Positions 24,501-35,669 are shown, numbered from the stretch's first letter. The stretch is 64,000 nucleotides of DNA from Sarcocystis neurona (GCA_000727475.1 KL647288.1:5538306-5602305), one strand, 5' to 3'. The notes: generated from the letters alone by a model not told the origin. Made by a program: numbers and translations.

Positions 24501-24707
24501 GTTACTGAGATGCCTGCTGGCGCTGCCGCTGCTCTGGCGGGTGACAGGACTGCTGCCGGTAGAGTTACCAGCCTGGTTGCTACGGTTGCTGCTGCTGCTG
24601 CTGACGCGCTTACTGCTGCTGAGGCGCTTGCGGCCGCTCCCCTCGCTCGAAGCAGCTGCCCCTGCAGCTCCCTTCGGGCGGGGCCCCTGCTGCTGCGAGT
24701 CTGACAT
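21582..24707 (-). CDS. ApiAP2 transcription factor, large first exon
   Basis: ATG at 24707 opens MSDSQQQGPRPKGAAGAAAS and 1042 codons run to a GTACGT donor (exon ends 21582, phase 0). Without splicing the frame would stop nine codons later at 21552. Nearly the whole product is low complexity: a Ser/Arg-rich N-terminus (residues about 28-100), long Ala-rich stretches, Gln runs (near 22650-22720) and Gly-rich parts. The C-terminus, NNRPSYHAEKQ, is not repetitive and forms the first strand of an AP2 domain completed by the exon at 19611-19727. The domain thus spans about residues 1033-1076 of the spliced protein. Further upstream exons are possible because the frame stays open for some codons before the ATG. 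The start and the AP2 call are firm; the C-terminal extent is not. Confidence 0.8.
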
Positions 24708-24751
24708 GCTGAGCAGAGCAAAGACACTGCCACAACAACGGGGAACGTTTG

Positions 24752-24851
24752 TCCCTTCGGCTGCTGCTGCTCCGTGTCCCGTCGACTGCTGCTGCTACGT
24801 GTGCCTTCGGCTGCTGCTGCTGCTTGTCCCTTGGGCTCCTGCTGCTTCTTT
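24752..24851. repeat. 25-bp tandem repeat, four copies
   Basis: Units begin at 24752, 24777, 24802 and 24827, of the form TCCCTTCGGCTGCTGCTGCT plus five bases, with a partial fifth unit. The period is not a multiple of three, so the array shifts frame every unit and is unlikely to be coding. It sits 45-145 bases upstream of the ApiAP2 ATG on the sense side, in the 5' leader or promoter. Confidence 0.75.
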
Positions 24852-25881
24852 CGGCTGCTGCTGTTGCTGCTTTCCCGGCCCTCTGCTGCGCGCGCGCTCC
24901 TTGGTTTGCTGCTGGAGAAAGCGATTCCCACCTCAACGACAGCAGCGGCAGCTCCAGGAGAATGAAGGTGGTCTTAAGACAGAGGACGCAAAGAGCGCGC
25001 AAGGCACTTCCCACGCACAGGTGGGTGCCGATCTCTGCACGCAGCCAATTGAGAAAGTGTTGTTGGCCGCTGCTGCTGCTCTGCTGTGGCTGCTGCTCTG
25101 CTGCAACTTCTGGTGACCGCTGTTCTCCTGCTGCTGGTGCACGGCACTGCCCATTCAACCGCTTCTGCTGCTGCTGCTGCACGTGCTGCCGGCTGCAGCG
25201 CTGCAGCTGTTGCTGTAGGGGCCGGTCTCCGTACGACCGGCCTCCTCTCTGCAGCAGTCGATCAAACAGATGGCGCGCTGCGGCGTAAACAGCAAGGGTC
25301 AGTTGCAGCTAAGTAATTCAGGAGAACATTCTTTGAACGTCTGCAGTTCGTCCTTCTTCAGGAGAAGCCTGATGCGGCGGTTCGTCGCAGGAAGTACCCC
25401 GACACTACCCAGGAAAAGAAGTACGCTGTTCGAACGTATTGTGTACAGCTGCACGCATATGCGATGTACGTACACCGGAACTAGTTCGTGCATACTGCTG
25501 CATACTCCACTTGCAGCATATCCACCACCTTCTGCTGCAATTTATATTTGCTGCACTTCTTGGTGCGTCTGCTGCTGCTTTCGACGCTCCGCCACAACTG
25601 GTGCTGGTGTTGTAACGCTGCTGCTGCAGTTGCTGCTCACACCTTCCTCTGCTGCTGCGCCGATCCCTGTGCGCCCGCTACTCCTCCCCGCGATTCTCCA
25701 CACACTCCTGCTGCTCAGCTGCTGCTGCTGGTGCAGCTCTACCACTTCCCGTCCTCGGCCCGGTTCTTCGACAATCCTGGTGCTGCCGCTGCCTGACAAC
25801 GCGCACCGATTGCTGCCGCTGTTGCGAGGGCTCTTGCCGGCGCTCCGAACGTTGCTGCTGTTGCAGCGGCTTCACCGGCTG
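24852..25881 (-). other. CAG-sense DNA upstream of ApiAP2 gene
   Basis: The minus strand carries CAG-type runs and several Gln-rich frames (24610-25182, 25542-25799, 25678-25875), none with a clear start or splice pair. It could hold a long 5' leader or extra ApiAP2 exons, or the 3' region of the gene whose last exon ends at 25882. No choice is possible from sequence alone. Confidence 0.4.
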
Positions 25882-26037
25882 TTATTCTTCTCGGCGTTCG
25901 TGCTGCAGTAGCAGCGACACTTCTGCGGCGTGCAAGACCTGTTGCTCGATGTCTTTCACGCGAGAAAGCTGCAAAGCAGCACCTGCGAGCGAGGCTTCTT
26001 CTTCAGCTGTCTGCTGTCTCTCTTCCGACTTTGTCCT
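25882..26037 (-). CDS. Candidate terminal exon, coiled-coil protein
   Basis: The exon starts after acceptor TTTTCCGGCTGCAG (exon from 26037) and reads 51 codons to TAA at 25882. It begins RTKSEERQQTAEEEASLAG and continues with QLSRVKDIEQQVLHAAEVSLL, a charged, heptad-like helix typical of a coiled-coil C-terminus. After the stop the same frame continues Gln-rich. A short upstream segment (about 26110-26160, with ALQQEKQEGLRH and a GTAGTT donor) may be the preceding exon but does not match in phase. The rest of the gene lies at higher coordinates and was not resolved. Confidence 0.4.
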   Translation of the reverse strand, partial: RTKSEERQQTAEEEASLAGAALQLSRVKDIEQQVLHAAEVSLLLQHERREE

Positions 26038-26509
26038 CTGCAGCCGGAAAATGAAAACTTTCAATTGTTCTCTTCCTTCTCCGAACGCCTTAATTTTTCT
26101 CTGTACTACGTCTGCTATTATTGAACTACCGGTGCCGCAACCCCTCCTGCTTCTCTTGTTGCAGAGCGATTCTGCTGCTTATCCTATACGCTGTTGAGTG
26201 ACCACCACCCCTGCAGCACTTCTTCTACTTTCTCTTTTATTCTTTGAGTCCTGTTGCTTTTACCGTTCCTGTAGTTTCTCTCCTGCTGTGCTGAGAGCTC
26301 TTCGTCCGACCACGTACACATAGCTTCTTACCTAATGCCGCTCCTTCGATTCGTGAAGCCACGCCTGTCACGCTTCCCCCAGGCCACCCACCACCAAGGC
26401 TGCCCTTCGACTGTACACTTTCACACACGCACTACACTACTTGTTTTTCTCCGGACGTATTTTTCAATTCGAAAGCTCTTCACACTAATCGAGCACCACA
26501 CGTATACTA
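26038..26509. other. Unresolved; one good minus-strand donor
   Basis: On the minus strand a strong donor (GCATTAG|GTAAGAAG, near 26335) follows an open segment with SKGSLGGGWPGGSVTGV. This suggests an exon of an unresolved minus-strand gene, perhaps the one ending at 25882. No acceptor in the right phase was found. Confidence 0.3.
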
Positions 26510-26664
26510 TGCCTGCTGCTCCTCCTGCCGTCACTGCTTCTGGAGGCATTGGTGCAGCCACCCACCACAAGACCAAGTACCGACAGCCGCAACAGCAGCT
26601 GCAACAGCAGCTGCAACAGGAAGTGGCAGCACCCTTTGCAACCACCGCTACCTTTCTGCTGTAA
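26510..26664 (+). CDS. Small Gln-rich ORF or first exon
   Basis: ATG at 26510 opens MPAAPPAVTASGGIGAATHH and continues KTKYRQPQQQLQQQLQQE to a TAA at 26664 (51 residues). The CAG run (26589-26620) is in sense orientation, as in the coding exons of this window. The segment might be a complete micro-ORF, or the first exon of a gene whose remainder is not visible; no domain is recognised. Confidence 0.3.
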
Positions 26665-29600
26665 TGACCCCTGCAGTGAGAAGTTGTTGCTTACACGGCC
26701 CGTCTGCCGCTTCAAAGCTCTCCTTCTCCTCTCATGACCAGCATGTACTCTTCCACACACGTAGGTTCTTTTGTTCACTGGCGGCACTGCTGCGCAGCAA
26801 CACAAACAGATGCGTTTCTCTCTCTCTCTGTATATATTCTCCCGTGACGTCGTGGACTCTAATGACTTTCCATACCGTTGCTGAAGCAAAGAAACATCTT
26901 TTTACCTCTGTCTCTCTGCGTATATATATATGTATATACAGATACGGGCGCGAGTATCTATGCATGTATCTATATCGCCGTTACTTGTAAGCAAAGAATT
27001 TGACAGCTTGCTGGGAAAACACACACACACACCCAGAGCCTTCCACACAAGCCCAGTATGCCGAAACTTACTCACCAGCTGTTCTCCTGCGGAATATATA
27101 GTATATATATGCACACATATATACAAACTAATTTCTCCTTTTACTGCCTGCAACCTACTGTCGTACATATGTAGACTACTCTCTCTCTCGGTCGTCTCTC
27201 TTACGCAGCGGCAGCGGGCGTAATGAACCACCAGAGAGAAACCTTTCTGACCTCTTGGGAAAGACGCGGCCTCCGGCTGGCCTGAGGAAAACATTGAGAT
27301 TTCCTGACTTCCTTTTCTTCTGCAGGTGCTCTGTCCTCGTGGGCCCCTTCTGACGCTGCACAGCCTACAACGCAGAGAAACCTGCTTTTCTCTTCGCAGC
27401 TTCAGCGAACGCCGCGCACGACAGAAAATACCCAGTCTATCATCAACTTGTCTGGGGAGTTCAAGAAAATACGAGGGCAGCCCCTGGGAAGGGTGTAGCT
27501 AGACCTCAGGCCGACACAGCGCGAAGACGGTGGTGCGTACGTGCGCCGAGGCTCTACAGGGGTAAGCTGGGCTGTCAGTACACTCCAGCGGGAAGTGGAG
27601 GCATGTGATCTGCACGTAAACACGTAGACACTAGGGCTTCTCCAGCGGAAAATGAATGTACCAGTCCTTCCGCGTACCGGGGAAACGGGAAAAACCTCTT
27701 TTCGCGGACAGAAGCAGCAAAATCACCTTCGGTGAGGAGTGACACAACAAAATCTTTTTCTCGGAAGATGAAACAGTAATATCATCAGGAGAGAAAGACG
27801 TAATTTTTTAGCAGCCGGGGAAGTGAAAAGAAACCTTTGGGGACATACCACACACGTGAGCCTTTACCAGCTGGGAAAAAGGAAAACTTCCTCACGGAGG
27901 GGGAATATATCTTTTGAGTAATGGAAAAATGCATACACCGATTGTGATATCCTGCTCAAGAAAATAACAGGGGAAACGTTATCTATTCTGAATCCGGGTG
28001 ATAAAGAACGAAACGTTTCCGCATGGCGGCCAGCCAGAGAATTCCTCAACGTCCAGAGAGCAACAAAAGCACCACGTCGCACTCTTCAAATGTGCGGCTT
28101 TGGACCAAAACCTTTTCTAGGAAAACGAAACAGAAGTACTACTTCAACACTACACAGAGAGAACAGCCATGCTCCGACGAGAAAGGAGGCCTCTTCAACA
28201 AACACAACGTTAAGGGCTAGCTACTACGCCACCTACTACAGACCACCAGTTACACCGCTCCTTTACCACACAGAGCCTACCTACTTCACCCAGACCGAGT
28301 TCGTCTCCATCCTATATGTACAGGCTCCTCCGTGACGCCTTCCATATATTCTTCTGAGCAAACGTGTACCTACCTACGTATAAACGTAATTGCAGTGGCT
28401 CTGTCTTGTTGATACCGGCGTCTTTTTGACGCTTTACGGGAGCGAATGCGTACAAAGCCAGTCACTTCGAGTTTCCGCAGCTGAACACCTACCCCAACAC
28501 ACCGATACCAGTCTTTTTCATAACGAAAGATAGTCCTTCTAACAGTTCAACGTTACCTACACACCATATACAGCTCCACATGCGTACGATGGCCAGTACT
28601 CGCCAACGCTGCTGCACCTGTCACACTCGTGGCGAACGCTTCGTTGCCGTCGCCCACATGAAGTCTACACACGTGCGCCTATGTACGTATTTTCGCAAAT
28701 GCATCTCGCCACGCGCTTGCTCCTCCCGACGTAAAGGAGCCCTAGTTGCTAGGCGAACATCAGCAAAAGAAAAACAGGTCTTCTCCGTCAACCTAAAGAG
28801 ACTTCGCAAAAGTTGCCGAAAATTCCGGATGCCCTTAAGAAACGCCGTTGTGGTCACGGCGGAGGCCAAGTAACGATACAGCTTAGCGCACCAGTGCACC
28901 GGTGAACATTAAATATGACTTTTACCTCTGCGTCAATGAAACTATTCACCTTGCTACAGATTCGTGCGTTGTGTGTACAAGGTATTCCTCGACCTTCACA
29001 TCTTCCAGAGAGAACACCGATGTTGTGCACTCCCCATTCGTATGGAGGAGAGCGCGTACTACTGTCGACCACAAAAATTTTTCTTGTTTTTCACACCAGT
29101 ATAACATACCGTCACCTTTGCTTCTGTAGTAACAAGAATTCGCGTACACTCTTTACGGAGTGCCCTGCCTGTCGGAAACATGCGGCAGGCTTTCACGTAT
29201 GTTTGATAGAAAAATTCTACACGCTCGTACACGCGGTAACCACTTCCGGAAAATGCCACTGTTTATCTCTGGGTCACATCTGATGCACTTGTTTCAACAA
29301 ACACGCGAGACACAGCCGCATGCAGCTGCATCCTTGCATCGGTGATAAACACGGTATGCACTCATTACCATACATGAGTGCGTGCGGGAAGGCATATTTT
29401 TGCATTGAGTGTGGACTTGCAGATGAATGTGCCCATACCGTTTGACCACTGAATAACTGCAGACTTCCACCGTGTCACAGTAATGTGAAACAGCTACACA
29501 GAAGTATTTCAGAATGTATCGGCGAACTACATCCTGCAGCTGGGTAGAAATACTGCCTCTGAAGAGGTGTGCCGCACCCGCAGAGGGAAGAGCAGTCCTA

Positions 29601-30012
29601 CACAAACAAGGGGAAAGAGCCCGTCCTACTGAACAGGCACAAATACGCAGTGGTCAAGGGAAACAGCTGAATACCGAAAATCTGCAGCCGTGCTGCCCCC
29701 CAGGGCGAAGAACAGCTGCTGCACTAGTGCGCTACTCAGACAGCACACAACTCATGCGCCCATCTTACACACACGCCTATGTACGTACATACATGCATAA
29801 ACTGCTGAAAAAAATACACACGTTTGCACCCTACCAGGCACGAAGTCACACACAGATTCACATCCACCGTGTGACGCAGGGAGACAATCAGACGTACACA
29901 GTCATCGTCCATTCACATTAGAAATACAGGTTGACCTTTCCAGTCCTACACGCGCACGGCTGCTGCTCTAATTCAGTAGAGGTACACTCATCGCCGACCA
30001 TCTCCGCTGCAG
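26665..30012. other. Mostly gene-poor; microsatellite 26.8-27.15 kb
   Basis: CT and TA/GT repeats occupy about 26815-27130. From 27.2 to 30.0 kb composition is even, with purine-rich patches (27600-28000) and no triplet blocks. The longest frames are a basic 97-codon plus frame (28580-28873) and plus frames at 28915-29283 and 29514-29921. None has a recognised motif; the last could contain upstream exons of the gene at 30.0-30.8 kb. Confidence 0.45.
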
Positions 30013-30158
30013 AGTACCACCTCTATATATGCATGGACGATCTTCTAGATTCATTGAGAAACATACGCCGGAAACAAGGCTACACCTTTCGTGTTGTGTG
30101 CAAGGCAGCGGAGGATGAACCGAAAACGTTGACGTCGGCTGCCGTGTCGCGAGAGCAG
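30013..30158 (+). CDS. Candidate exon, small three-exon gene (1)
   Basis: The segment follows a good acceptor (TCTCCGCTGCAG, ending 30012) and ends at donor CAG|GTGTGC (30158) in phase 0. It reads YHLYICMDDLLDSLRN, then IRRKQGYTFRVVCKAAEDEP. If the gene starts here, the first Met is at 30033 (MDDLLDSLRN); otherwise earlier exons lie upstream. Composition is ordinary and free of repeat bias. It joins in phase to the exon at 30359 across a 200-bp intron ending in TTTCCTTCTGCAG. No domain recognised. Confidence 0.4.
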
Positions 30159-30358
30159 GTGTGCGCGGCATTGCTGCCGCCAAATGTCCATCTGCGAAAA
30201 GACATTTACTGACTACAGGAGCCAATGAAAACAGAAAATAAAACTATGCAACGGCTGCGACGGCTGGCATCCGCAGGTACGCTGTTGCGTGATCAAATTT
30301 TCCTTGCCCGTACCGCCACAGTCGGTTTACCAGAAAAGGAATGCGTTTCCTTCTGCAG

Positions 30359-30445
30359 TGGAGAAAATACTTTCAGAGGGCTCGTGGAACGCACTCTATT
30401 TTTGGTGAAGAGGTGGTTCTGGATGATGAGAGAGGGGTTGAAAAA
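30359..30445 (+). CDS. Candidate exon, small three-exon gene (2)
   Basis: 29 codons bounded by acceptor TTTCCTTCTGCAG and donor AAA|GTAAGG, phase 0 at both ends. It reads WRKYFQRARGTHSIFGEEVV then LDDERGVEK. The splice sites are among the best-looking in the repeat-poor part of the window. An alternative reading of the same acceptor in another frame (VEKILSEGSWNALYF with a GTGAAG donor) is possible but does not fit the next exon in phase. Confidence 0.4.
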
Positions 30446-30647
30446 GTAAGGTTCTTGGGTCACCACTACGTGAAACGCGCCCGCAGACCGCTACTACCGC
30501 AGAACGTATATTTGAGTTTTCGTAAACATCGAGGGACACTTCAATGATCCACTAGGCCTTTTCTGTTCCAAAAGATTTACCAGCACACGAGCTCTGGATT
30601 CACGGGAAAGAATCGCTCTGGTGCGACGCGCAACCAGCTTCCTGCAG

Positions 30648-30824
30648 AAAACACCACCGCCCAAAAATGAAGACGCGCATGGAGGTGGTGGTGATAGTAT
30701 GTACAGCATAACTTCGGCATCGTCAAGACGATGCGGTGGTGGTTGGCAGCGAGGGCACGGATCAAGACGTGGAGGAGACTGGTGGTGGGCGCAGCCAAAA
30801 ACGCGGAATCAGCACGATTCCTAA
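30648..30824 (+). CDS. Candidate last exon, Gly/Arg/Trp-rich tail (3)
   Basis: 58 codons and a TAA, after acceptor CAGCTTCCTGCAG, phase 0. It begins KTPPPKNEDAHGGGGDSMYS and contains GGGWQRGHGSRRGGDWWW, an RGG/Trp-rich tail. Arg-Gly-rich tails often contact RNA, so an RNA-linked role is a guess. With the two preceding exons this gives at least 126-130 residues. A second plus frame (30736-31131) overlaps and is also free of bias, so the true 3' structure is uncertain. Confidence 0.4.
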   Translation, partial: KTPPPKNEDAHGGGGDSMYSITSASSRRCGGGWQRGHGSRRGGDWWWAQPKTRNQHDS

Positions 30825-32377
30825 TAATGAGGGCCGGGTAGGGACGGTGGTGGTACCCACGTCCGAAGAAGAGGATGCGAAAAAAACCCCGGTACGCATC
30901 CCCCCTTCACCATGGAGGAATAGGTTTTTGACCAGTTTAACCGCAGAATATCGATTTGACGCCATTACAGTTATGGCGGCGGACGTACCAGTGAGTTTTC
31001 AGCAAAACAACGCCAAGGCAGACCACGTAACGCCCGGACATCCAGCGGTGGTAATGCGCGGAGAATCGACGCGTAGCGGCTGTAGAGCGCGCCTGGCGCA
31101 CGATCGACATACGCGGAACAGTTACGTTTAGATAGTAGGAGACAGCAAACAAAGTTGTCAGATTTCGAGAACTGCAAACCGTAATTTTCCTAGCATCAAC
31201 TCCAGGGCTTCCCCTGGACTTGCAACGCAGTTCCAGGCGCGGCTTGCTCGTGCTGGGCCTCCTGCGCTGGACTCTGTGGTCGTCATTTGGAAAAAATGTC
31301 AAATTTCGTCGAATTGCTCCACGTGGCACCTAGCTAACAATATGGTGTTCACCGGCCTGTAAATAATCGAACCACTGTACCCCCTCAATCCACAAAAGGC
31401 GACAAACAGTCTGAAAAGCTCTGAAAACTACTACGAGTAGACTGCTTCCACACCACCAGCGATGAACTGTGCTCGTGAGACTACCTTTGGACAATAGAAG
31501 CTCGTGCGTATGCATCGGTGCCCATGCAGTTCCGTCATTTCGAGGGGATTGACTGTAGCATCTCATAATGATGGCTGTGAGTGTGAACCGGTGCGAACTG
31601 ACCACCTGTGAAGAGGACCGAATGTAAGTATTCAGGTTCATTTTGCTGACGTACCACACGTCTGCCGTCGTTGTACTCTGGAACACCCGCACGTTTGTAT
31701 GACTTTGCAGACAATCCATCTTCCGGCACTCCTATCACTTATCTCTACAAAAACAGTATATTTACCAAGTCGACTGAAAATTGGGCGGGGGTGCACGTAT
31801 ATTACATCATCGCTTCCCGTGTACTTGAAACAATTCCACGTGTGTAGACGCGGCCATGTGTGTGGACGACGCTGGAGTTTTTCTTCGTAAATCGTAACCT
31901 AAGCACGTTCGTGTAGTGACAAATACCAGGACACGAGTATATGAAGGGTACACTACGAAGGACGTAAGAATGGCATCGCATACACCAGTACATCTACCTC
32001 AGGTGTATCCTTTAGCACCGGTGTAGCACCAGACTGAGGGGAACGCCTGCCACAGGCGTGTCTGCTGGTTGCACCCCGAGCGCAGGGAAAACGAACTGCC
32101 ACCGTTTTCGAAGAATGAACTGCATGCGCTACATGTACCGGACTGACGGCTCAGACGCTACTACTTTTCGATACACCTGCCTTATACAACAAGTATATAG
32201 TAGCAGTAGGCCTACAACTGCTAGTACAAAAGCACCATCGTGTCTCAGTGTCCTTCAGTGACCGAACAGTTATTTATCACAGGGAGGACGTGATACAGGT
32301 ATATTGGTACTTCCAGGTGGACACACACATTGTGGCTTACTCGAATGGATTCTACGCGCACGTGGACTAGCAACATA

Positions 32378-32540
32378 TCCACGGCAAACTGAGCCTTCCA
32401 ACGAATGTCTGCCTCGCCTTGCACTGCGCCCGGTGAATCTGCGATGCAAACGCGGCGTCTTCTATCATTCAGCGCAGCATAAACAGACACGCGTAGCGTC
32501 GTTCATCTCTTTGAGGAACTCTGCAACTACCAGGTTGCAG
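32378..32540 (+). repeat. Inverted duplication, left arm
   Basis: This arm (core 32396-32520) matches the reverse complement of 32955-33118. Shared words include TTCCNACGANTGTNTGC and GGTGAATCTGCG. On opposite strands both arms translate to a related peptide: NLRCKRGVFYHSAQHKQTR here and NLRLFSHAPDRLLFHCSAQQ there. It may be a copy of a dispersed family or relic of an inserted element. Confidence 0.55.
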
Positions 32541-32954
32541 CGTTCTTTTTTTCCGCCTTTGCAGGAAGCCGTGGCACACACAATGATTTTCAGTGCTGCG
32601 TCCTCAAGAATGCCGGTCCTACGTATCCCATACCACTACAGGCATTACTTGTACACTTTATTGTCATACATCTAGACTCCCGTGCCATACTGCAGAGTGC
32701 CAGTTATCTCGATTGGATTCTCACACTGATACAAGGTAGCTGTCTTGTCGGTAAGAACGCTGCTCGCTTGGAAGTGTCAGACAGGGAAAAAGCAGCATTC
32801 GCGTCCTCCACATACGTTTTTGCGTCGGAGGTTGGTCGCAGCACCAGCCGCTGACCATGTGGGTGACACCCACAGGGAAGCATAGTAAAGATTTTACTTG
32901 TGAATACATCCTTGGCTGCGAAACGCAGGGAGGTCTGCAGTATAATAATTGTGC

Positions 32955-33118
32955 GTTCTCATAAAAATGAAAGATACTACGTGCGTTTGTTCTTGCTGTG
33001 CTGAACAGTGAAACAGAAGTCTGTCTGGAGCATGTGAGAATAAACGCAGATTCACCACGCGGATCGTAACCCGGCGCACACACTCGTGGGAAGGCCTGTT
33101 CCCCCGCGGAAGTACTAT
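32955..33118 (-). repeat. Inverted duplication, right arm
   Basis: Reverse-complement partner of 32378-32540, about 0.4 kb away. It keeps GGTGAATCTGCG exactly and reads SAQQEQTHVVSF where the left arm reads SAQHKQTRVASF. Divergence is heavy, so the duplication is old. Confidence 0.55.
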
Positions 33119-34050
33119 TAGTTTCGCATACGGGAAAACTACACTCAAATGCTAAGCCGAAACGTGCATGTACACACACATGTACACAGACTTAAGTGTC
33201 TACCTACAGCTAGTCGGTTGGACGGCTGGGAGTAGTACTCCAGTCTCATGTGAGAACGCGGCTTGTGGCTCCACTTAATCGTGTTCCAGCCCGCGGTGGA
33301 ATAGCATGGGCACCTCGGCGCACACACCATCTGCGTGCACACACGTATAGGTGCTCATGGGAATTAATGGAAACAAGCATGGATACGAATACCAATCCTA
33401 TCTTGCCGACGAAGTGCTGCATCCTGCCATCCTCCTCTGTGGTTTCTAACTCTGGGGGCGGTCTTGTGTCTTACAAGTGGCAATCGCAGTAAGCAAACCA
33501 AACCCTGAAATGGTGGGCGTTCTTGTCCCCGAGCACACGTACACAGAGGGGGGTGATTCTGCGGCGTAAAGAGGAGACACGCAGTTGGCAACGCCTTCAC
33601 TCCCAGGAAGGAGTAGAAGTCAAAAACTAGAAATCTTTGTAATAATGTTAGCTCCATATGTGCACGTTCAGATATGCGTAAACAGTGCAAGTACATACCT
33701 TGCACACCTTGCGTCATGCCATCGATCCCCTGATGCTTACGCGTATGCCAGGCTGTCGATGTCAACTTTTAATGGAAGGCCTGCGTTTGTGTATGTACAT
33801 GCACACGTGTACACGTACTTGTCCAGTTTGCACTGGTGTACACGGATGTAGAGATGTGGAAATGAGTACGCGGAAAGAAAATCTTCAGTCAGAGTGTGGT
33901 GAATAAGAGAACGAGGCAATGGTCCAGTTGTCTAGAGCTTACAGTTCAGCACTGAAAACCGCCGAGTACGTTCGCTCTGTACACCGGTATCAAGGCCGAC
34001 AGAGTCAGATACCCGAAATTCCAGTCTTTTCACTCCCTATGTACTCTCCT

Positions 34051-34092
34051 CTAGACAGTACAACTGTCTAGTAGTACTACCGCAGTACTACT
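34051..34092. repeat. Two overlapping short palindromes
   Basis: CTAGACAGT-ACA-ACTGTCTAG (34051-34071) is a perfect 9-bp inverted repeat. It overlaps a second one, AGTAGTACT-ACCGC-AGTACTACT (34070-34092). Such cruciform-capable DNA could be a binding site or simply unstable sequence. Function unknown. Confidence 0.6.
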
Positions 34093-35239
34093 GTACCATC
34101 CGTACACAAACATGTAAGGGACGACGCACATCATGTGCAGTTTCTATATAATCGATGTACGCATCGACTACTGACTGTCCAACTCTGCAGAGTACTCCTT
34201 TTTCAGCATACACTCCCTCAACTACGATTTACAGATGCTATCAGCATCGGAAAGCGGCCGCTTCTACCTCAACCTTCACCGGTGAACGATCGCTTCAAAT
34301 ATGTAGTGCTCTCTAGTAACACGCCGGCGGCAGCTACTAAGATGGACGGCGAATGCGCGACGCATAAAGGCGAATATGTATCACGCGTTGTATATATATA
34401 TATATATATATACACGCACATACGTACACACTAGGCGAATCGATGAGTATTACACTACGATAATGGTTCCCATAATGACTGGTGCCGGTGTGCGACACTA
34501 ATAATAGTTTCACGGTACTCAGTATGCTCTGTGTTTTCAGGACGACTGTTCCTAGTTAGAGATGACTGCCAAACCTTCTCTACGAATGCATCCTCGTTGC
34601 GCCTGCCAGGGCCTGCGTGAAATACCGATGCATCAACCGATATTTACTGGAATTTTCCCTGGTCCTACTTGCTGACACCGAAGAGTGAACGTTTTGCCCC
34701 TTATTACCTCTGCCGTGGCGCTCAACGACTGCCTGCCGCATCGGTACGCTACTTAGCAGCGACTGTCAGCATTGAATTGTCAGCTGCAAAAGCAAGGTCA
34801 CAGCGTGCGTCACCACAACCTAAGTTTGTGCGTAACCGTTTTTGAAGACCAGCATACACACTATATGAATAAGACTTGTCCTGTTTGCAATACTGGGCAG
34901 TTACGTTATTTGCAGCTGCTTTGAATGATCGAAAACAGACAACGTAGCCCCCCTGAGGACGACGACCCAAACGACTAGAGTTAACTTCCTTATCACCGTG
35001 TATACTAACATTAGACTCGCTCTCTTCGCCGAATAGCTACGTACAACACTGCCGTAAATAACCACGAGTGTAGAACTCTCACGGGAGAAAGTAAAAGCTT
35101 CAATAGCTGAGGTTGTTGATGTTTTAAGAGTCCAAACAGTATCGAATCTTTCGTGGAGACCCCGCAGCAAGGCCTGTCGCATAGCGGCCGCGCTGGCTCC
35201 GGCCGGGGATCCGTCCTGCTTTGCATATTCGTTAGTCCC

Positions 35240-35625
35240 TCATCCTGTTTCCAGTGTGCTCTTCCCACCACACCTTTGTTCTTTACTGCCGGTGATATAC
35301 ATGCATATTCCACTGTTGCCTTTTTCATGTTCTTCCCCTACTTCTCTTGGGTGTGTGCACTCTGCAGGCTGTGATGTGATCTCACCATGCGAACACAGTT
35401 GTACGTTTTCATTGGCGAGCCCTTCGACGTTCCCAGTTGATCTCGTGTACTCTACAACGACCTTGCAGATTTTGAAGAGAATCTTTCGTCTTCCTAACAC
35501 AGGTGTACCCAGTACGTCCTGCGTTTTGATGCGATCCCTCTTCCTTTCCAACGCCGCACTCCGGGTGTGCGTGCCGTGTCCACATGTCCTTGGCACCACG
35601 TCATGCCCTTTCACGTGCCGCCCGC
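35240..35625 (-). CDS. Candidate hypothetical protein, main exon
   Basis: After acceptor CTGACTTAGCAG (exon from 35625) this frame runs 128 codons to TGA at 35240. It includes KGHDVVPRTCGHGTHTRSAA, KRDRIKTQDVLGTPVLGRRK and a C-terminus ending GKSTLETG. Composition is mixed and not driven by repeats. With the 12-codon first exon it would give 140 residues. No domain is recognised. The antisense frame (35256-35651) is Ser/Cys/Pro-rich and looks less like protein. It could also be one exon of a longer gene. Confidence 0.35.
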
Positions 35626-35669
35626 CTGCTAAGTCAGTTTCTGCCGTATGAAGGTGTTTTACTTCTTAC

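Larger units (their letters stand above)
30825..35239. other. No supported gene; inverted repeats inside
   Basis: Composition is even and there are no CAG blocks. Frames under 155 codons occur on both strands without motifs; those at 32304-32675 (plus) and 32894-33148 (minus) resemble one another because they lie on two arms of an inverted duplication. A (TA)n run is at 34390-34411. Minus frames at 34901-35182 and 35011-35328 have ordinary composition and may be parts of a gene linked to the one at 35.2-35.7 kb. Confidence 0.45.
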
